DNA of 64,000 nt from Anisodus tanguticus (GCA_034509755.1 CM067541.1:25488501-25552500); one strand, 5' to 3'; numbered from the stretch's first letter, positions 1 to 12,415 are shown. The notes: a model not told the origin generated them from the sequence alone. Program-made: numbers and translations.

Positions 1-803
1 ATAAAAATAAATAGTGCTAAAAATATTTCCTCTAAAAAAATTGTTCTTCTTCTTTTTTTGCAACAGTTACTTAGATTTTGAGTTAAAGGGGTTAATATTC
101 TCATTCAATATACATTCAATATATGAAAAGGGGTTTCGTTTCCCAACCCTTAAATGTTAGAGGGATAAAGTGGAAATGACTCCTTATTTATGCACCAAAA
201 TATATCGTTTAACTCTTGAATCCATCTGTGCTTGCAAAAACCTTAAAAGGCAGATTGTGGACTTTTACTTTATTTTGAAACTGTATTTGTTACATTGAAA
301 ATTAAGAAATGTCTATCTCAACATATAATTTCACGAAAACTAGCTAAAGTTACATAGCATAATTTGATGACAAAAAAACATTCTGTTGTGAAGGTAATCT
401 GCGACATTATTTTAGTGCAAACACCAAATTATAAGGTGTATTTGATATGGATGAAATTATCTTTTAGAAAATGTTTTCTAAATTATTTTACGTTTCAGTA
501 GAAAAATTTGGCATTTCATGCAGCTTGTCTCTTGCACACCCGGTCTCTCCCACCCCCGCATTGGCCACCCCACCCACCCCGTAGAGTTCATAAATTACGA
601 TAATTATAATACAAAATTAAAGTCTTGTATGATCAAATCTTCACTATTGATGAATCCTATAGAATTAGATTCTTCATTACCAATAGAATTAGATTCTCCT
701 ACTTAATACTTACCTAAAACATCGATCTTAATATATACAATATACATTTCATTACTATTACATATGTTCCTAAAATACAAAATATTGGAGAAAATATAAA
801 TAC
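1..803. other. AT-rich spacer, no gene seen
   Basis: I find no convincing coding frame, RNA gene or bounded repeat here. The one unusual feature is a pyrimidine-rich stretch around 530-585 (runs of CCCACC and CCACCC). It breaks the AT-rich background but has no recognisable boundary. Confidence 0.5.
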
Positions 804-806
804 ATG

Positions 807-1344
807 CAGACCTCTATATAACGGCATACTCATAGAACAACACCCTCTATAACAATCAAGTCTTTTCGGAACCCATTTTTTATGTTATATTTTATATTCT
901 TATAATAACTTCTTTTTATCTATAACATCAACAACCGTCTTTATAACAATATGCTCTTTGTAAAAATTACCCCTCTATAATAGCTATCTTCTTTTTTTGG
1001 TAATATAGTGATTAATCATCTTTATAGAAATAGAATTTTTAAGATTATCAATAATAGGTCTAGAGATTTTGACAAAATATTTTGATACTTTAATACATTA
1101 TTTTATGACAAAGAATATTATATGATATATATTTTCATCAATAAAATATTTTTTCTTCGTTATACAAAGTGTGATTGAGCTTAGCATTTGACAATTTAAA
1201 ATGAAAAGTTAGGTTTTATACATATTTTTTGCCTATAACAATGAAATTTTATTTAAATGTCAATGTTGTTATAGATGTATAACAGTCATTCGCTATAGCA
1301 GCTGAAAATTTTGAACGCAAGAATATTTGTTATAGAGAGGTTTG
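807..1344. mobile_element. Foldback MITE with CCTCTATAAC-type terminal inverted repeats
   Basis: The left end reads CAGACCTCTATATAAC and the right end is the inverted counterpart GTTATAGAGAGGTTTG. Several internal copies of CTATAACA and TTGTTATAG words continue the inverted symmetry inward. There is no coding potential, so it fits a non-autonomous DNA transposon. A clean target duplication is not obvious, so the outer boundary could shift by a few bases. Confidence 0.7.
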
Positions 1345-1430
1345 ATTGTAATTCACTTATATGACCATTCTTGGTAGGGACAAAATCGAGGAAGAGAAAG
1401 TGAGAGTCAAACTAGAACATTTTATTTACA

Positions 1431-2081
1431 AAAAAAGGTCAGATTTGCCCTTTTACTCTCACGAATAAGTTATATTTACCCTTCATTATATTTTCTGATA
1501 CATAAAAGGGTTAGATGTGCCCATGTACTCTTATAAATAAGTTATATTTATATTTTTGTTATCATTTTTTGATATATTTGTCTTTGTCATCCTTTGTAAC
1601 CTATTTTCGGGCTATATTTACCCTCCGTCCGTCAAATCCCTTTGTCCCACTTTTATTTCTCTATGTGGCGCCTACATGGAATTTCTTTTCTCCCAATTTA
1701 AATTTGGTCACAATTAAACCCGACCCACCCATTAAAATCACAACTTACCATATATGTAATCAAGATCTAGGCGACTTCGTTAGTCCATATTCGATAACAT
1801 TAATGCAAGATCGTTGCATATTGTACCTGGAAATACTCACAAGGAAACCTTACAAAATTGGCATCAATTATAACTTCTACTATCAACGATCACTTATGAA
1901 AAACTAAGATAAAGCTTCATTTAATTCAATGAACCCAAAGGATAAATATGACCTTAAAATAAAGTATAGGGGCAAATATGAACCCAAAGTAGGATGATAG
2001 AGGTAAATATATCAAAAAAGTATAACGAAGGGCAAATATAACTTTTTGTGAGAGTATAGGAACAAATATGACCCTTTTCTG
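1431..2081. mobile_element. Foldback element with long degenerate inverted arms
   Basis: The left arm (about 1431-1600) and right arm (about 1930-2081) are inverted copies. GGTCAGATTTGCCC with ACTCTCACGAATAAG on the left is answered by CTTTTTGTGAGAGT and ACAAATATGACCC on the right. The words TATATTTACCCTTC and GAAGGGCAAATATA pair further in. The middle contains no convincing ORF. It is probably a non-autonomous foldback element. Related fragments continue to about 2165, so the right edge is approximate. Confidence 0.6.
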
Positions 2082-2368
2082 TTTTTGATATATTTGTCCT
2101 TGTCATCCAACTTTCAGGTCATATTTGACCTTGTACTAAAAAAAAGTCATATTTAACCGTACTTCGTTAAATCTCCATGTGTACAAGCTCAAGTTTTGGT
2201 TGTCTCATGTTCAGCTAGCTTAATTTTGTAGTAAGAGTAGAGTAGTTAATATCTATTAGAGTATCCAAATCGAGTTGATGGGTCTACAGTTTTGTAATGA
2301 TGCACTTTAGTGATTAATACAAAAGTTTAGTTGCCAAAAAAGGAGATTTTACTAATTAGGGTAAATAT

Positions 2369-2575
2369 TATTAGCGAATATTCTCCGAATATTCGCATTA
2401 TATTTTGTAATTATGATAGATGTATATTTAAGGTAACTTAGGATTTTTATTGTATTAGGAATCAACCATTTAAAGTAAGTTAGAATTCTTATTGTATTAG
2501 GAATCAACCTCTGTACAACTATATATATTGTGATTAATGAAAGAAATTCCTAAGGGAAATTATTCTAATCTTACA
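2369..2575 (+). repeat. LTR of element A (207 bp, TA...CA ends)
   Basis: It begins TATTAG and ends CTTACA and matches the LTRs at 30033-30197 and 33829-34035. Positions 2374-2396 form a perfect 10-bp inverted repeat around TCC. An approximately 42-bp unit containing TTGTATTAGGAATCAACC occurs twice in tandem (about 2430-2512). A TATATATA box lies near the 3' end, suggesting transcription from within the LTR. Confidence 0.88.
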
Positions 2576-2588
2576 TGGTATCCGGTGT

Positions 2589-3664
2589 ATGTGGCTATTT
2601 CGTCACAAGTTCAGAGACAGTGGTAATTTGGAACGGTATAAGGCAAGACTGGTTGCCAATGGCACTAATCAGCAGGAGGGTATTGATTATGGTGAAACAT
2701 TCAGTCTGGTTGTTAAACCGACTACTATTCGGACTGTTCTCAGTATTGCTATGGGCATGCATTGACCGATTCATCAGCTTGATGTCAAGAATGCATTTCT
2801 TCATGGGGATTTGAAAGAAAATGTGTACATGCATCAGCCCCCTGACTTTGTTCATCCGGCAGTTTTGCAGTTTGTATGTCGTCACAGGATGTCATTGTAT
2901 GGCTTGAAATAGGCACCCCGAGCTTGGTATAATCGCTTTGCCAGGTATCTTATGCAGATCGAATTTGTATGTAGTAGGTGTGATAACTCTCTCTTCACTT
3001 TTCATCGAGGTAGCAGCACTGCTTACTTGCTATTATATGTGGATGACATTGTTCTTACTGCCTCCTCTGACGGTTTGAGGAATGAAATCATTTCTCAACT
3101 CAAAATTGAATTTGCTATGACCGACTTGGGTAAGCTGAGTTATTTCTTGGGATATCAATGACCAGATCTGCAGCTACTATGTTCTTGTGTCAGCGCAAAT
3201 ATGCAGAAGAGATAGTGTACAGGGCTAAGATGGTAAATTGTAAAATTATGCCAACTCCGGTTGACTCGAAATCCAAGCTCAGTGCCAATGAGAGTGCGCC
3301 AGTTTCTGATCCCACTCTATATCGGAGTCTTGCAGGTGCCCTTCAGTATCTTACATTCACTAGGCCTGATATTGCATATGTCGTTCAGCAGGTGTGTCTG
3401 TTTATGCACGACCCTCGAGAGTCTCATTTTGCGACCCTCAAACGTATTATCAGATACGTTAAGGGCACACTAGACTTTGGACTACATCTCTACCCCTCTG
3501 CCCCAAACAAGTTACTCTCCTACACGGATGCAGATTGGGCAGGATGCCCAGACACACGTCACTCCACCTCAGGCTATTGTGTATTTCTTGGGGATAATAT
3601 TATTTCATGGTCCGCCAAGCGGCAGGCCACGCTATCCCGTTCGAGTGCTGAAGCAGGGTATCGG
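2589..3664 (+). pseudogene. Reverse transcriptase-RNase H fragment of element A
   Basis: The frame starting at 2589 gives the copia RT fingers-palm segment (RYKARLVANG, then QLDVKNAFLHGDL and the catalytic box YVDDIVLTAS near 3040). It has in-frame stops near 2765 and near 2910. A one-base deletion near 3150, beside YFLG, shifts the frame, and RNase H continues to TDADWAGCPDTRHSTSGY. The reading is cut off after SRSSAEAG. It is dead sequence, useful mainly because it keeps the RT half that element B has lost. Confidence 0.9.
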
Positions 3665-4689
3665 AATAATCTTATTTAACGTCGAACAAATTATGGTTAT
3701 CAATTACCATAATGCAAAATATCAAAGTCAAACTTAAAATACCGAACCATATAAAATTAATTTGATATAGTAATAATATAATATTTTTAAAAATCAAAAA
3801 CCAAAATTATCGAACCAAAATTTTCATTATCGTACGATGCCCACCCCTAACCACGTTCCTTACTCACCAAAATTATCCGTACGGCAGTATTAGTTGATGT
3901 CCCAAGTGAAAATCATACTCCTACTCAAGGTAGAAATAACTCAATTTTAATTATGCACTCAAAGTAGGAATCACCATAAACTCTTTCCATTTTTTTTAAG
4001 AAAAAGAGATTTATTTATGAATATTAGTGAGTACAATTCTGTGTATTTTTATAATTCTTTTTCTTAAATTTTCTTCATGATTCGAGGACCATTAGTGACA
4101 TATTTCTCGAATGTAGGATAATTTGAACCTCCTTGAAATGTGTTTGATCTCCAAGAACCTGGGGGACACTTTGAGATGATTATGAAGAAAATTGTCCCTT
4201 GACCAAAATTCGGCTTTGAAAAAAATAATATTTGATACCTTGATCTCTTTATGAATATTTCAGAAATTTATGGGATATTCGAGATAAAACTCTTTCCATT
4301 CAAAATCAAACACGAGAACACAACTCTTAATCAATTTGAGATTCCAATTAGGTAGCCTATTTTGTTTGTTAATTATCAAAGCAAGACATATATATCCTAA
4401 TATTAGATGTGTTACTACTCACAATTTGTTGAATCGATCTTTACATAAGGATTATCGTCTCGTTGGCACACTTTTGATTTTCTTTGTGATCCTAATGCAA
4501 GAACTCTTATGTACCAATAATATACACATTTTTATACTATCGGAATAAATTGATATACGATAATATATAGTATCACTCATTAGCAAGTTTGGTATATTAA
4601 CTTGGAAGATCGAGTGATAACTTTCTACACGGTAATATTACATCAATATTGTATATTTTATTTGAACTATTAATACATACTATTACTTA
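3665..4689. other. AT-rich spacer, no gene seen
   Basis: This lies between the broken end of element A and element C. I see no conserved coding frame, RNA gene or paired inverted repeat. Confidence 0.5.
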
Positions 4690-4880
4690 AATCCATTTAT
4701 ACCAAGTTTTACTTTGGATTTCTCCTGGTGTTCAGTATCTACATTGAGACACGATTAAATTTGGATTTGCGGCGAACAATCTCACATTGAGAGGTAAAGC
4801 ATTACCTAATAAAAAAAGTGACTCCATAACTTAAGCTCAAACCTGATTATGCGAGAATTCTAGTTAAGTAATTTGGAAAG
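4690..4880 (-). mobile_element. Degenerate tRNA-derived SINE-like repeat
   Basis: The block containing GGTGTTCAGTATCTACATTG, GATTAAATTTGGATTTGCGG and a decayed CTCAAACCTGATT resembles a common Solanaceae repeat whose reverse strand carries a tRNA B-box. The better preserved copy is at about 45250-45425. No target duplication was found and ends are approximate. The family assignment is from memory. Confidence 0.4.
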
Positions 4881-4906
4881 AGTTGTAAAGGACAATCATA
4901 TGCTTT

Positions 4907-5083
4907 TAATAGAATATTTACCGAATATTTTCATAATAATTGTATATCTCCTATATTAAGTAGAATTATATTCCTCTTGTAATTAGATTGATTAATTACC
5001 TAGTTTGAAGTAGGTAAATATTTTTGTAATACTATATATATTATAGATCATTCAGGAATAAAATCAAGGAAAATATTCATTTA
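4907..5083 (+). repeat. 5' LTR of element C (177 bp)
   Basis: It begins TAATAGAATATTTACCG and ends AATATTCATTTA directly before TGGTATCAGC. It contains about 64 bp (after CTCCTATATT, up to the TTTGTAATACTATATAT block) that the 3' LTR lacks. ACTATATATATTATAG near 5030 is the likely TATA region. Confidence 0.9.
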
Positions 5084-5095
5084 TGGTATCAGCAA
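5084..5095 (+). other. tRNA-type primer binding site of element C
   Basis: TGGTATCAGCAA abuts the LTR and matches the first nine bases of the usual plant copia site complementary to the initiator methionine tRNA 3' end, then diverges. Confidence 0.8.
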
Positions 5096-5227
5096 CCAAA
5101 CCCTAAATAATCCAACCCTAGTCGTCGACCCCCCCCCCCCCTCGACAACCCCCGACGGAAAACTCCTTTCACGGCCAGCCTCCCCTTTTTTATTCTCTCT
5201 CCCTCTTCCTCCTAAATTTCATTTTCC

Positions 5228-6040
5228 ATGGCTGACCAAATCAAATTTCATCCTGCACTAGCAGTCAACAACATTAAAAATTTCATCCCTATTACTCTTG
5301 AAATGGAAAAGGGTTAATACTCCTCGTGGGCGTAACTTTTCAAAATCCATTGTCGTGTCTACAAAGTTATCGACCATATCATCCCTCATAAATCGAACCC
5401 CTTCGACCTACCCTCGAATTCTGATGATAAACACTGTTCTCGTTTGGATACAGTTGTCCTCCAGCGGATATACAACATGATCTCGAATGATCTGTTACAC
5501 ACAATCATTGAGACCGATGCCACTGCCCGCCAAACGTGGGAACGCTTGAAGAATATTTTTCACGACAATAAAACTCAACGTGCCTTATACCTTGAAAATA
5601 AGTTTAAGGACGTTCATCAGGACGATTTTCCTAACGTATCGGCCTATTGTCAAGAACTAAAATACTTGCCGACCACCTCTCCAACATTGGTGCACCAATC
5701 ACTAATCATCGGTTGGTAATGCAACTTATTGCAAGCTTGAATAAATCCTATAACGGCGTTGCTACCATCCTTCAACAATGCACGTTGTTACCACCGTTCT
5801 ATGAGGCCAGTTCGAGGCTAATTCTTGAAGAAACCCGAAAAATCAAGCGCAACACCACTCAGGCAAGTATTGTCGATGCCACCCTCACCATCACCGTCGG
5901 GCCCTCCGCCAACGGTAGGGCCTCGAATTCCGACAGCCACCACCGCGTCGACTCAAGGACCCGAACCATGCCCCCACCACCCGCAACAATCGCAAAGGCC
6001 AAAAGTTAGGCAGGGGCCGCGGCAGATGAAATTCTGGTAG
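5228..6040 (+). pseudogene. Gag remnant of element C
   Basis: The ATG at 5228 opens a copia Gag (MADQIKFHPALAVNNIKNF) that stops after about 29 codons near 5315. The homologous frame resumes with RIYNMISNDLLHTIIETDA and RALYLENKFKDV, then shifts at about 5665 to LSNIGAPITNHRLVMQLIA. The C-terminal part is low complexity and rich in Pro, Ser and Arg, where an RNA-binding tail would be. A run of 13 C residues lies in the leader near 5130. It is non-functional. Confidence 0.8.
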
Positions 6041-6304
6041 CAACGACGGAGGCAATGAGCAGTCATCGCCGGCAGAGAACAACCACCAGTGGCAACAACC
6101 TACACCATCGGTTTCCTACCCGTCGTGGCTGCGTAGGCCCTTCCAAATTGGGTCTCTCCTCCTTGCCCATATTCAATATCCTCATGGACTACACCTTCGG
6201 CCCGACAGGCCCAACCTGGCATACTTGGCGCACGTCCATAACAGGCTTACATAGCACAGGTCTCCCCATCCTACATTTATGCATCGACTGATATTGAGGC
6301 AACT

Positions 6305-9300
6305 ATGAACACGATGTCTCTCAATGCTCCAGACAAAAATTGGTACATGGACATATGCGCCACCTCTCACATGACGGCATCACAAGGTACTCTCTCATCT
6401 TATTCTAATTTGAGTAATTTAAATCGAAATATTATTGTTGGTAGTGGACAAGGCATTCCAATTCATCATTTTAGTCATTTATCCATATCCACACCTAATC
6501 CACCACTAATTCTAAAAAATGTCCTCCATGCCTCGAAACTCATTAAGAATGTAATCTATGTGCGACGTTTCATAACTGATAATAATGTTTCCCTTGACTT
6601 TGATCTTTTTGGTTTTTCTGTGAAGGACTTTATGACAGGAAGCAAATAATGAGATATGATAATACCGGAGATCTCTACCCTATTTCCAACACCATCAACA
6701 ACTCAGCCTCAGTTCCATCAACGTTTGCCATTCTTCGTCTTTTTTATGGCATTCTAGATTAGGACATCTGGGAGATTCTGTTTTACGCTCCCTTAGAAAC
6801 AATAATTTTACTCAATGCAACTGTGTCTCTAAGACTCCTGTCTGTGAATCTTGTGTTTTGGGAAACATGTCAAATTTCTATTTTATTCATCCACAAACTG
6901 TACTTAATGCCTTTTGATATAATACATAGTGATTTGTGGACTTCTCCCATTTTAAGTACAACAGGCCATCGATATTATGTGTTATTTTTGGATGATTATT
7001 CCAACTTTCTATGAACTTTTCCAATTGGTAATAAATCACACGTCTACCTCATTTTCTCAACATTTAGTGCTTTCATAAAAACACAATTTGAAAAGTGTAT
7101 GGCAGGGAATTCGATAATAACCAATTCAAACAGTTTTGCGCCAACACATGGTCTTACCTTTCATTTTTCCTGCCCTTACACCTCATCCCAAAATGGTAAG
7201 GCCAAACGGAAAATCTGCACCATAAATAACTTAATTCATGCTCTACTTGCCCACGCCTCAATTCTGGCATTACGCACTCTCCATGGCCACCTACCTCCTA
7301 AACATAATCACAAACAAGTCTCTAGCTCAACGGTCACCCACTCAAGTTATGTTTCATAGGAACCCCTCCTATCAGCACTTGCGTGTCTTCAGATGTCTCT
7401 GTTATCCTCTCTATCCGACCACTCACAAACTCCAACCCTTGTCTTCTCCGTGTGTGTTTCTTAGCTACCCCCTAATCATCGTGGTTACTCTTGCTATGAC
7501 TTATCAAGCTGTAAAGTCATTATTTCTCAGCATGTCCTATTTGATGAGTCTTAATTCCCTTTTGCCTCACTAAACTCGCACCTAGGCATTCCTACGACTT
7601 CATAAATGATGGCCTAAACCCCCCTTCTAATGCATCATTTACATAATCTGACGTCCCAGTCAACGGTACCCGACCCCACCATGGCCAATCGGGGATAACC
7701 CACCCAATTCCGTCGAGAGAGGCTCGGACTAGCTCATCTCACGGTTGCTCCTTGGCAAACCGAGTCTCGGCCAACCGAACCCACAATATCTGCCCTCTTT
7801 ATCTTCTTAGAAGTCCCACGACACCTCCCCCTCCTCTCATCCAGCATCTCGAGACACACCCACAAACATTAGAAACCCGTGACATGCACGGCATTTCCAA
7901 ACCTAAATGATTGTTTAACCTATCCAATTCAGTTGTCCCTTCCCCTGTTCCTCGTAATCCGAAGGATGCCTCGTCCGATCTTAATTGGAAAGTCGCAACG
8001 ATTGACGAATATAATGCTCTTATTGACAATAAGACGTCGTCCACCTGATGCTAACATTATTCGTTCTATGTGGATTTTAGACATAAAAAGAAATCTGATG
8101 GTTCTTTTGAGAGGTACAAGGCTCGTCTTGTAGGTGATGACAAGTCTCAACAGGTGGGAGTGGACTGTGATGAAACGTTCAGCCCGATCGTAAAACCCGC
8201 AACCATCCAGACCGTCCTCAGCATTGCTATATCCAAGTCTTAGCTCATTCATCAGCTTGATGTCAAGAATGCCTTCTTACATGGGGATCTTCATGAGATG
8301 GTATATATGTATTAATCTATGGGTTTCAGGGATCCTGTTCATCCGGATTATGTTTGTCTGTTGCGCAAATCACTCTATGGACTGAAACATGCTCCTCGAG
8401 CATAGTACCAGCGGTTCGCCGATTATGTCTCCTCTATCGAATTTTCACATAGCAAATCTGATCATTCTCTGTTCATCTACAGCATGCGTCCAGACATGGC
8501 TTACATCTTATTATATATTGATGACATCATCCTCACCACATCATCTGATGCCCTCCGCCAGTCCATAATGTCACTCATTGCCTTTGAGTTTGCTATGAAT
8601 AATCCGGGCTCCCTGAGTTATTTCTTAGGCATCTCTGTCACTCGTCATTCTGGCGTCCTATTTATGTGTCAGAAGAAATACACCGAAGAGATCCTTGACC
8701 ATGCAGGCATGACATCTGGCAAACCAACTCACATATCAATGGACACCAATTCTAAGCTCAGCGCCAATTCCAGCCCTCCATATACAGATTTGACTCACTA
8801 TCGGAGCTTGGTTTGGTCTTGCAGTATCTCACATTCACGAGACCAGACATATCCTATGTCATGCAACAAATTTTTTTGCACAACCCGACAAAAGCACATA
8901 TGAATGCCCTCAAACCTATTTTACGGTAAGTCCAGGGCACTCTTCACTTCGGCTTACACTGATACATGTCCTTGCTCACTGGTCTCGCTGCATATTCTGA
9001 TGATGATTGGGGTGGATGTCCTGACACCCGTCGCTCCACGTCTGGTTACCGCGTCTTCCTCGGAGATAACCTATTGTCTTAGTCTTCTAAAAGGCAGCCT
9101 ACACTATCTAGATCAAGTGCCGAAGCATAATACAAAAGTGTAGCAAACGTCGTCTCTGAGTCCTGATGGATCCGTAACCTACTACTGGAGCTTCGCTGCC
9201 CAATTAAAAAGTCAACATTGGTCTACTGCGATAATGTTAGCGCGATATACCTTTCCGGCAATCTCGTACAACATCAGCGCACCAAACACATTGAAATGGA

Positions 9301-9445
9301 CATTCACTTTGTGCACGAAAAAGTGGTCAAGTTCGTGTCCTTCATGTTCCTTCCAGATATCAGATTGCCGACATATTTACCAAAGGACTTCCGCGCATAT
9401 TCTTTGATGATTTTCGAGCCAGTCTCAGTGTACGTGAACCTCCCG
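6305..9445 (+). pseudogene. Pol remnant of element C (PR-IN-RT-RH)
   Basis: Protease lies near 6340 (YMDICATSHMT). The active-site Asp is present but the following Thr-Gly is changed to Ile-Cys. The integrase core follows near 6905 (PFDIIHSDLWTSP and YYVLFLDDYS) with a stop at 7012. Reverse transcriptase starts near 8050 and includes HQLDVKNAFLHGDL and a YIDD box near 8515. RNase H ends near 9400. Several stops replace expected Trp codons (about 7012, 8236, 8404, 9080), besides many small indels. No domain is intact. Confidence 0.88.
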
Positions 9446-9462
9446 CTTCGACTGCGGGGGTG

Positions 9463-9575
9463 TAATAGAATATTTACCGAATATTTTCATAATAATTGTA
9501 TATCTCCTATATTTTCTGTAATACTATATATATTGTAAATCATTCATGAATAAAATCAAGGAACATATTCCTTTA
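9463..9575 (+). repeat. 3' LTR of element C (113 bp, internally deleted)
   Basis: It begins TAATAGAATATTT right after the polypurine tract and ends CCTTTA before the target duplication. Relative to the 5' LTR it lacks one internal block of about 64 bp, so the two LTRs cannot be dated from length alone. Confidence 0.9.
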
Positions 9576-9726
9576 GCTTTGATATTTGTAGACACAAATT
9601 GAATCTACATGAATTTGTTCATTTAGAATTGAAATTCCAAATTTTGTGCTTACATATACAATGGTCATGATTTACGTGGTAAGAAAAAGGGACAAAAACA
9701 TAGAAACCTTTCAATCCTCAATTTTC

Positions 9727-10467
9727 TTAGAGAGAAAATATCACAAAGAGACACAAAGGTATTACAAAAAATGCTGCAACTTTCAGCAAATCTTCGTTCT
9801 CCTTTGAGATCACTCCAATTCTTGACCAATCTCCACTATACCTGAAATATTAAGTAAAAATTACGAAGGAAGATATAGGAAAAGGGAAGAAAAATAAAGT
9901 AAGAAAGGGGTCTAGTAGTAGCAGCTTGAAATGTATTTTTTTCCTTATATTATCACTGTGAAATTAATACATTGATCTGACTAATTCAAATTCGTATCGC
10001 GTGGCGACAGGCCCATTAAGGGACGGAAAAGCGTTCCTTCTAACAATTTCTCCATTTGTTATAAGAAATCACTAATTTCCGACGGACATCATGTCAGAAT
10101 TTGACTCTTCGATAAGGTTTCTGACTTCCCGTTAAAAATTGTCATTGTATTTGTTATAATTCTAGAACTCAAAACCGAAACACTGGTTCACACCACACCT
10201 TGTGAGGTGAAATGTATTCTATAAGTGAAGAAATATAAAAATAAAGTTTATAAATTAAGAAAATTTACCCTGCATCAATGAACCCTAGAGCAAAGATTCC
10301 AACAGCAGCTTGAGCAAGAAATTTTCTAGGACTGTTGAATTCTCAGATAAATCTCTCTTTTTTGCAAATGAAATTGTTGCATGTTTAGTACATCTTTTTC
10401 TATATTTCAGCAAGAGATAAGAAAAATAAGCAGAAAAACAAGTAGGAAAGTTTTGTGTGATCAACAT
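9727..10467 (-). pseudogene. Two-exon small, probably plastid membrane protein gene, frameshifted
   Basis: Exon 1 (10467 to 10269) ends in SPRKFLAQAAVGIFALGF followed by IDAG and a GT donor (gtaaat). The intron runs to a cag acceptor at 9842-9844. Exon 2 (9841 to 9727) encodes YSGDWSRIGVISKENED, then the hydrophobic stretch VAAFFVIPLCLFVIF and a TAA stop. The N-terminal reading from ATG 10467 is rich in Ser, Lys and Arg, like a transit peptide. It joins the conserved part only across an apparent one-base deletion near 10335-10340 (otherwise TGA is in frame). I recall small plant proteins with this ending but cannot name the family. The cause could be a real lesion or a sequence error. Confidence 0.6.
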
Positions 10468-11343
10468 TTTCTTATCACATTACAAAAATAAAAAATCTGG
10501 CACAAGTTATCCTATCGATCTACATCTCATTAAATGTGTGGCTACTAAAAGTTCACTACTTATCAAAAAATAATAATTAAAAAGACAGACAAATCTAGTC
10601 ATTTTCACAAGATGTAATAATAATGAATTGTCCCTTTCAATTGAATTCTTGTGGTTGTTTCAAAAAACAGTATTTTCAGTTGAACTTAGGTATATTCCAA
10701 GGGGTCTAAGGCCTATAAAATGAGTCAAAGCCCTAAACAATTACATGTATGAATGTCACTTGAAAAAAAAAAAGAAACTCATAATAATTTAACATTAGTG
10801 AATGAAATTATTATTTTACTTATAATACTCTAGCACTGCATGAATGGCAAGCGTGTAAACATATGTTTTCCTATCTTTCCTTTTCCTTCCTAGACATCGA
10901 ACTGAAATCTGAATTCGTTTATGGATATTTCAATATCTCACAAGTATTTTCAAAAAGAGAAGCATAAATTTTTTACTAAAAGCAAAATAAAAGGGAATTA
11001 TCATCCACTCATTTTACCAACAATATTTTGGCCTCAAAATTGGATTATGGACATACACTTTCCAACTTTCCTTTCTTGTCTTTACTAAAATACCCTTAGC
11101 AATAAGAATGCTAACATATTGGTACTTTTCTTATCACAAAATCTAAACTAAAGCCCACATGTCTTTCTGTTACCATTTTGTGTTCAGAGAGTAGCTTTAC
11201 TGATTTTTTTTGTTTTGTCAAGATCCAAACCTGCCAACTTCAATTATTAGAAATGAAAATCTTTTGCATATACTAAGAAAATGGAGATTAGGACAAAATT
11301 AACCGCAAAATCTAACACACGAGGGAAAAATTATAGGGAAGTT
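10468..11343. other. AT-rich spacer upstream of the small gene remnant
   Basis: This contains whatever promoter the minus-strand gene remnant had, but I see no decisive TATA element or other gene. Simple A-rich tracts occur near 10765. Confidence 0.45.
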
Positions 11344-11480
11344 GGGCAATTATACCCCTCAACTATGCGATTTAGAGCATATATACTCCTTGTTAAAAAG
11401 TGGTGCATATACCCTTGTCGTTGCACAAATAGTGCATATTTACTCTTTTGTTAACCGACTTTTATTTTATGAATTAAAAT

Positions 11481-12413
11481 TGTTGATGTTGGATGGATGT
11501 TGTGACAACATCTGTAAATGCTCAGGACATCTTATGAAAATAAGAATGTTGCATGCGATGTTGTGACAACATTCCTGACAACATTTCTGTAACGATTTTG
11601 CCTATTCTTCCGGCCAAAATAGGTTGTGTTACTGTGAGTAAAAAATGACCCAGGTAAGCTTACAATGATGTTGTGTTTAAAACGTGGTAAAAGAAACAGT
11701 CAAAGCTTGGAGAGGAAGCAGCGTGAAGATCAAGTCCAGAACGTTGAGCTTTTTAAGGAGCAAGAATCGGTTCAAGCTGAAGCTTCTTTTACTCAACCTC
11801 CGCAACCAATCAGTGAGGATTTCAAGGGAAGTTCCACACTATAAATAGAGGGGAGCTTCAGAGTATCGATATCCAGAATTGAACGAAAAGAATTACCAAG
11901 AGAGCTCTCGAATATTCACCTTAGAAACTAGATCAACACACTTAGCCTAAAGTAGTATAACAATATCTAGTCTCACGTTACTATTGCTGCCCAGATTCTA
12001 GATCAAGCTTATATTTCAAGCAATAGTAATGAAGATGTTGTATTTGTCTTTTTAGATCCTTTAACTTTAGGTTGAAGTCATCTGCGACTTCACTTTTGTT
12101 TGTAATTTCTTTTTCGCATTTATTGTTCAATCTTGTAAAAAGAAATTCATTTGTAATTGTATATAATTTATACAATTCTTTGGTCATTGACCATCAAGGG
12201 ATATAGTAATATATACCCTTGAAAATATAAACCTTGTGTCTCTTTACTTTTCCGCTGCATTTACACTATAAAGATTTATAATTGTTTTATCACAATGTTG
12301 CCTCAGGTGTTGACACAACATTAAAGGCAACATCCAGAAACTGATTTAATTGGTCTAGCTGTTACGGTTTTATTCTTACATATTCTTGCTTATCCGTAGC
12401 CCCGGACCCAACT
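11481..12413 (+). repeat. 5' LTR of element D (933 bp)
   Basis: It begins TGTTGATGTTGGATGG and ends CGGACCCAACT, the last base having changed from the A seen in the 3' LTR. It contains the inverted words GATGTTGTGACAACATC (11496-11512) and GATGTTGTGACAACATT (11557-11573). The 3' LTR has slightly shorter versions. Between these differences the two LTRs are nearly identical by eye. Confidence 0.92.
11840..11847 (+). promoter_or_regulatory. TATA box in the 5' LTR of D
   Basis: TATAAATA in the context ACACTATAAATAGAGGGG is a textbook plant TATA element about 360 bp into the LTR. The corresponding place in the 3' LTR (about 20978) reads TGTAAATA, so only the 5' LTR keeps the consensus. Confidence 0.75.
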
Positions 12414-12415
12414 AG

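Larger units (their letters stand above)
2369..3664 (+). mobile_element. Copia element A: 5' LTR joined to a truncated RT-RNase H
   Basis: This is a badly deleted Ty1/copia copy of the same family as the element at 30033-34035. A 207-bp LTR is followed by TGGTATC, the start of a tRNA-iMet-type primer site. The sequence then jumps straight into the reverse transcriptase domain, so gag, protease and integrase are missing. Homology to the relative stops at about 3664 inside RNase H, and there is no 3' LTR. The candidate left flank is aatat (2364-2368); no partner can be checked. Confidence 0.85.
4907..9575 (+). mobile_element. Copia element C (4.67 kb, TSD gcttt)
   Basis: A full-length but dead Ty1/copia element. 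The 5-bp duplication gcttt flanks it exactly (4902-4906 and 9576-9580). Order is LTR, primer site, gag, protease, integrase, reverse transcriptase, RNase H, polypurine tract (GCGGGGG before 9463), LTR. LTRs begin TAATAG and end TTTA, a non-TG/CA terminus. The 5' LTR is 177 bp and the 3' LTR 113 bp. Every protein segment carries stops or frameshifts. It is related to element E at protein level. Confidence 0.92.

Noticed and set aside
1515..1907. 130-codon plus-strand frame
   Set aside because: It overlaps the foldback element at 1431-2081, has biased composition and no recognisable family.
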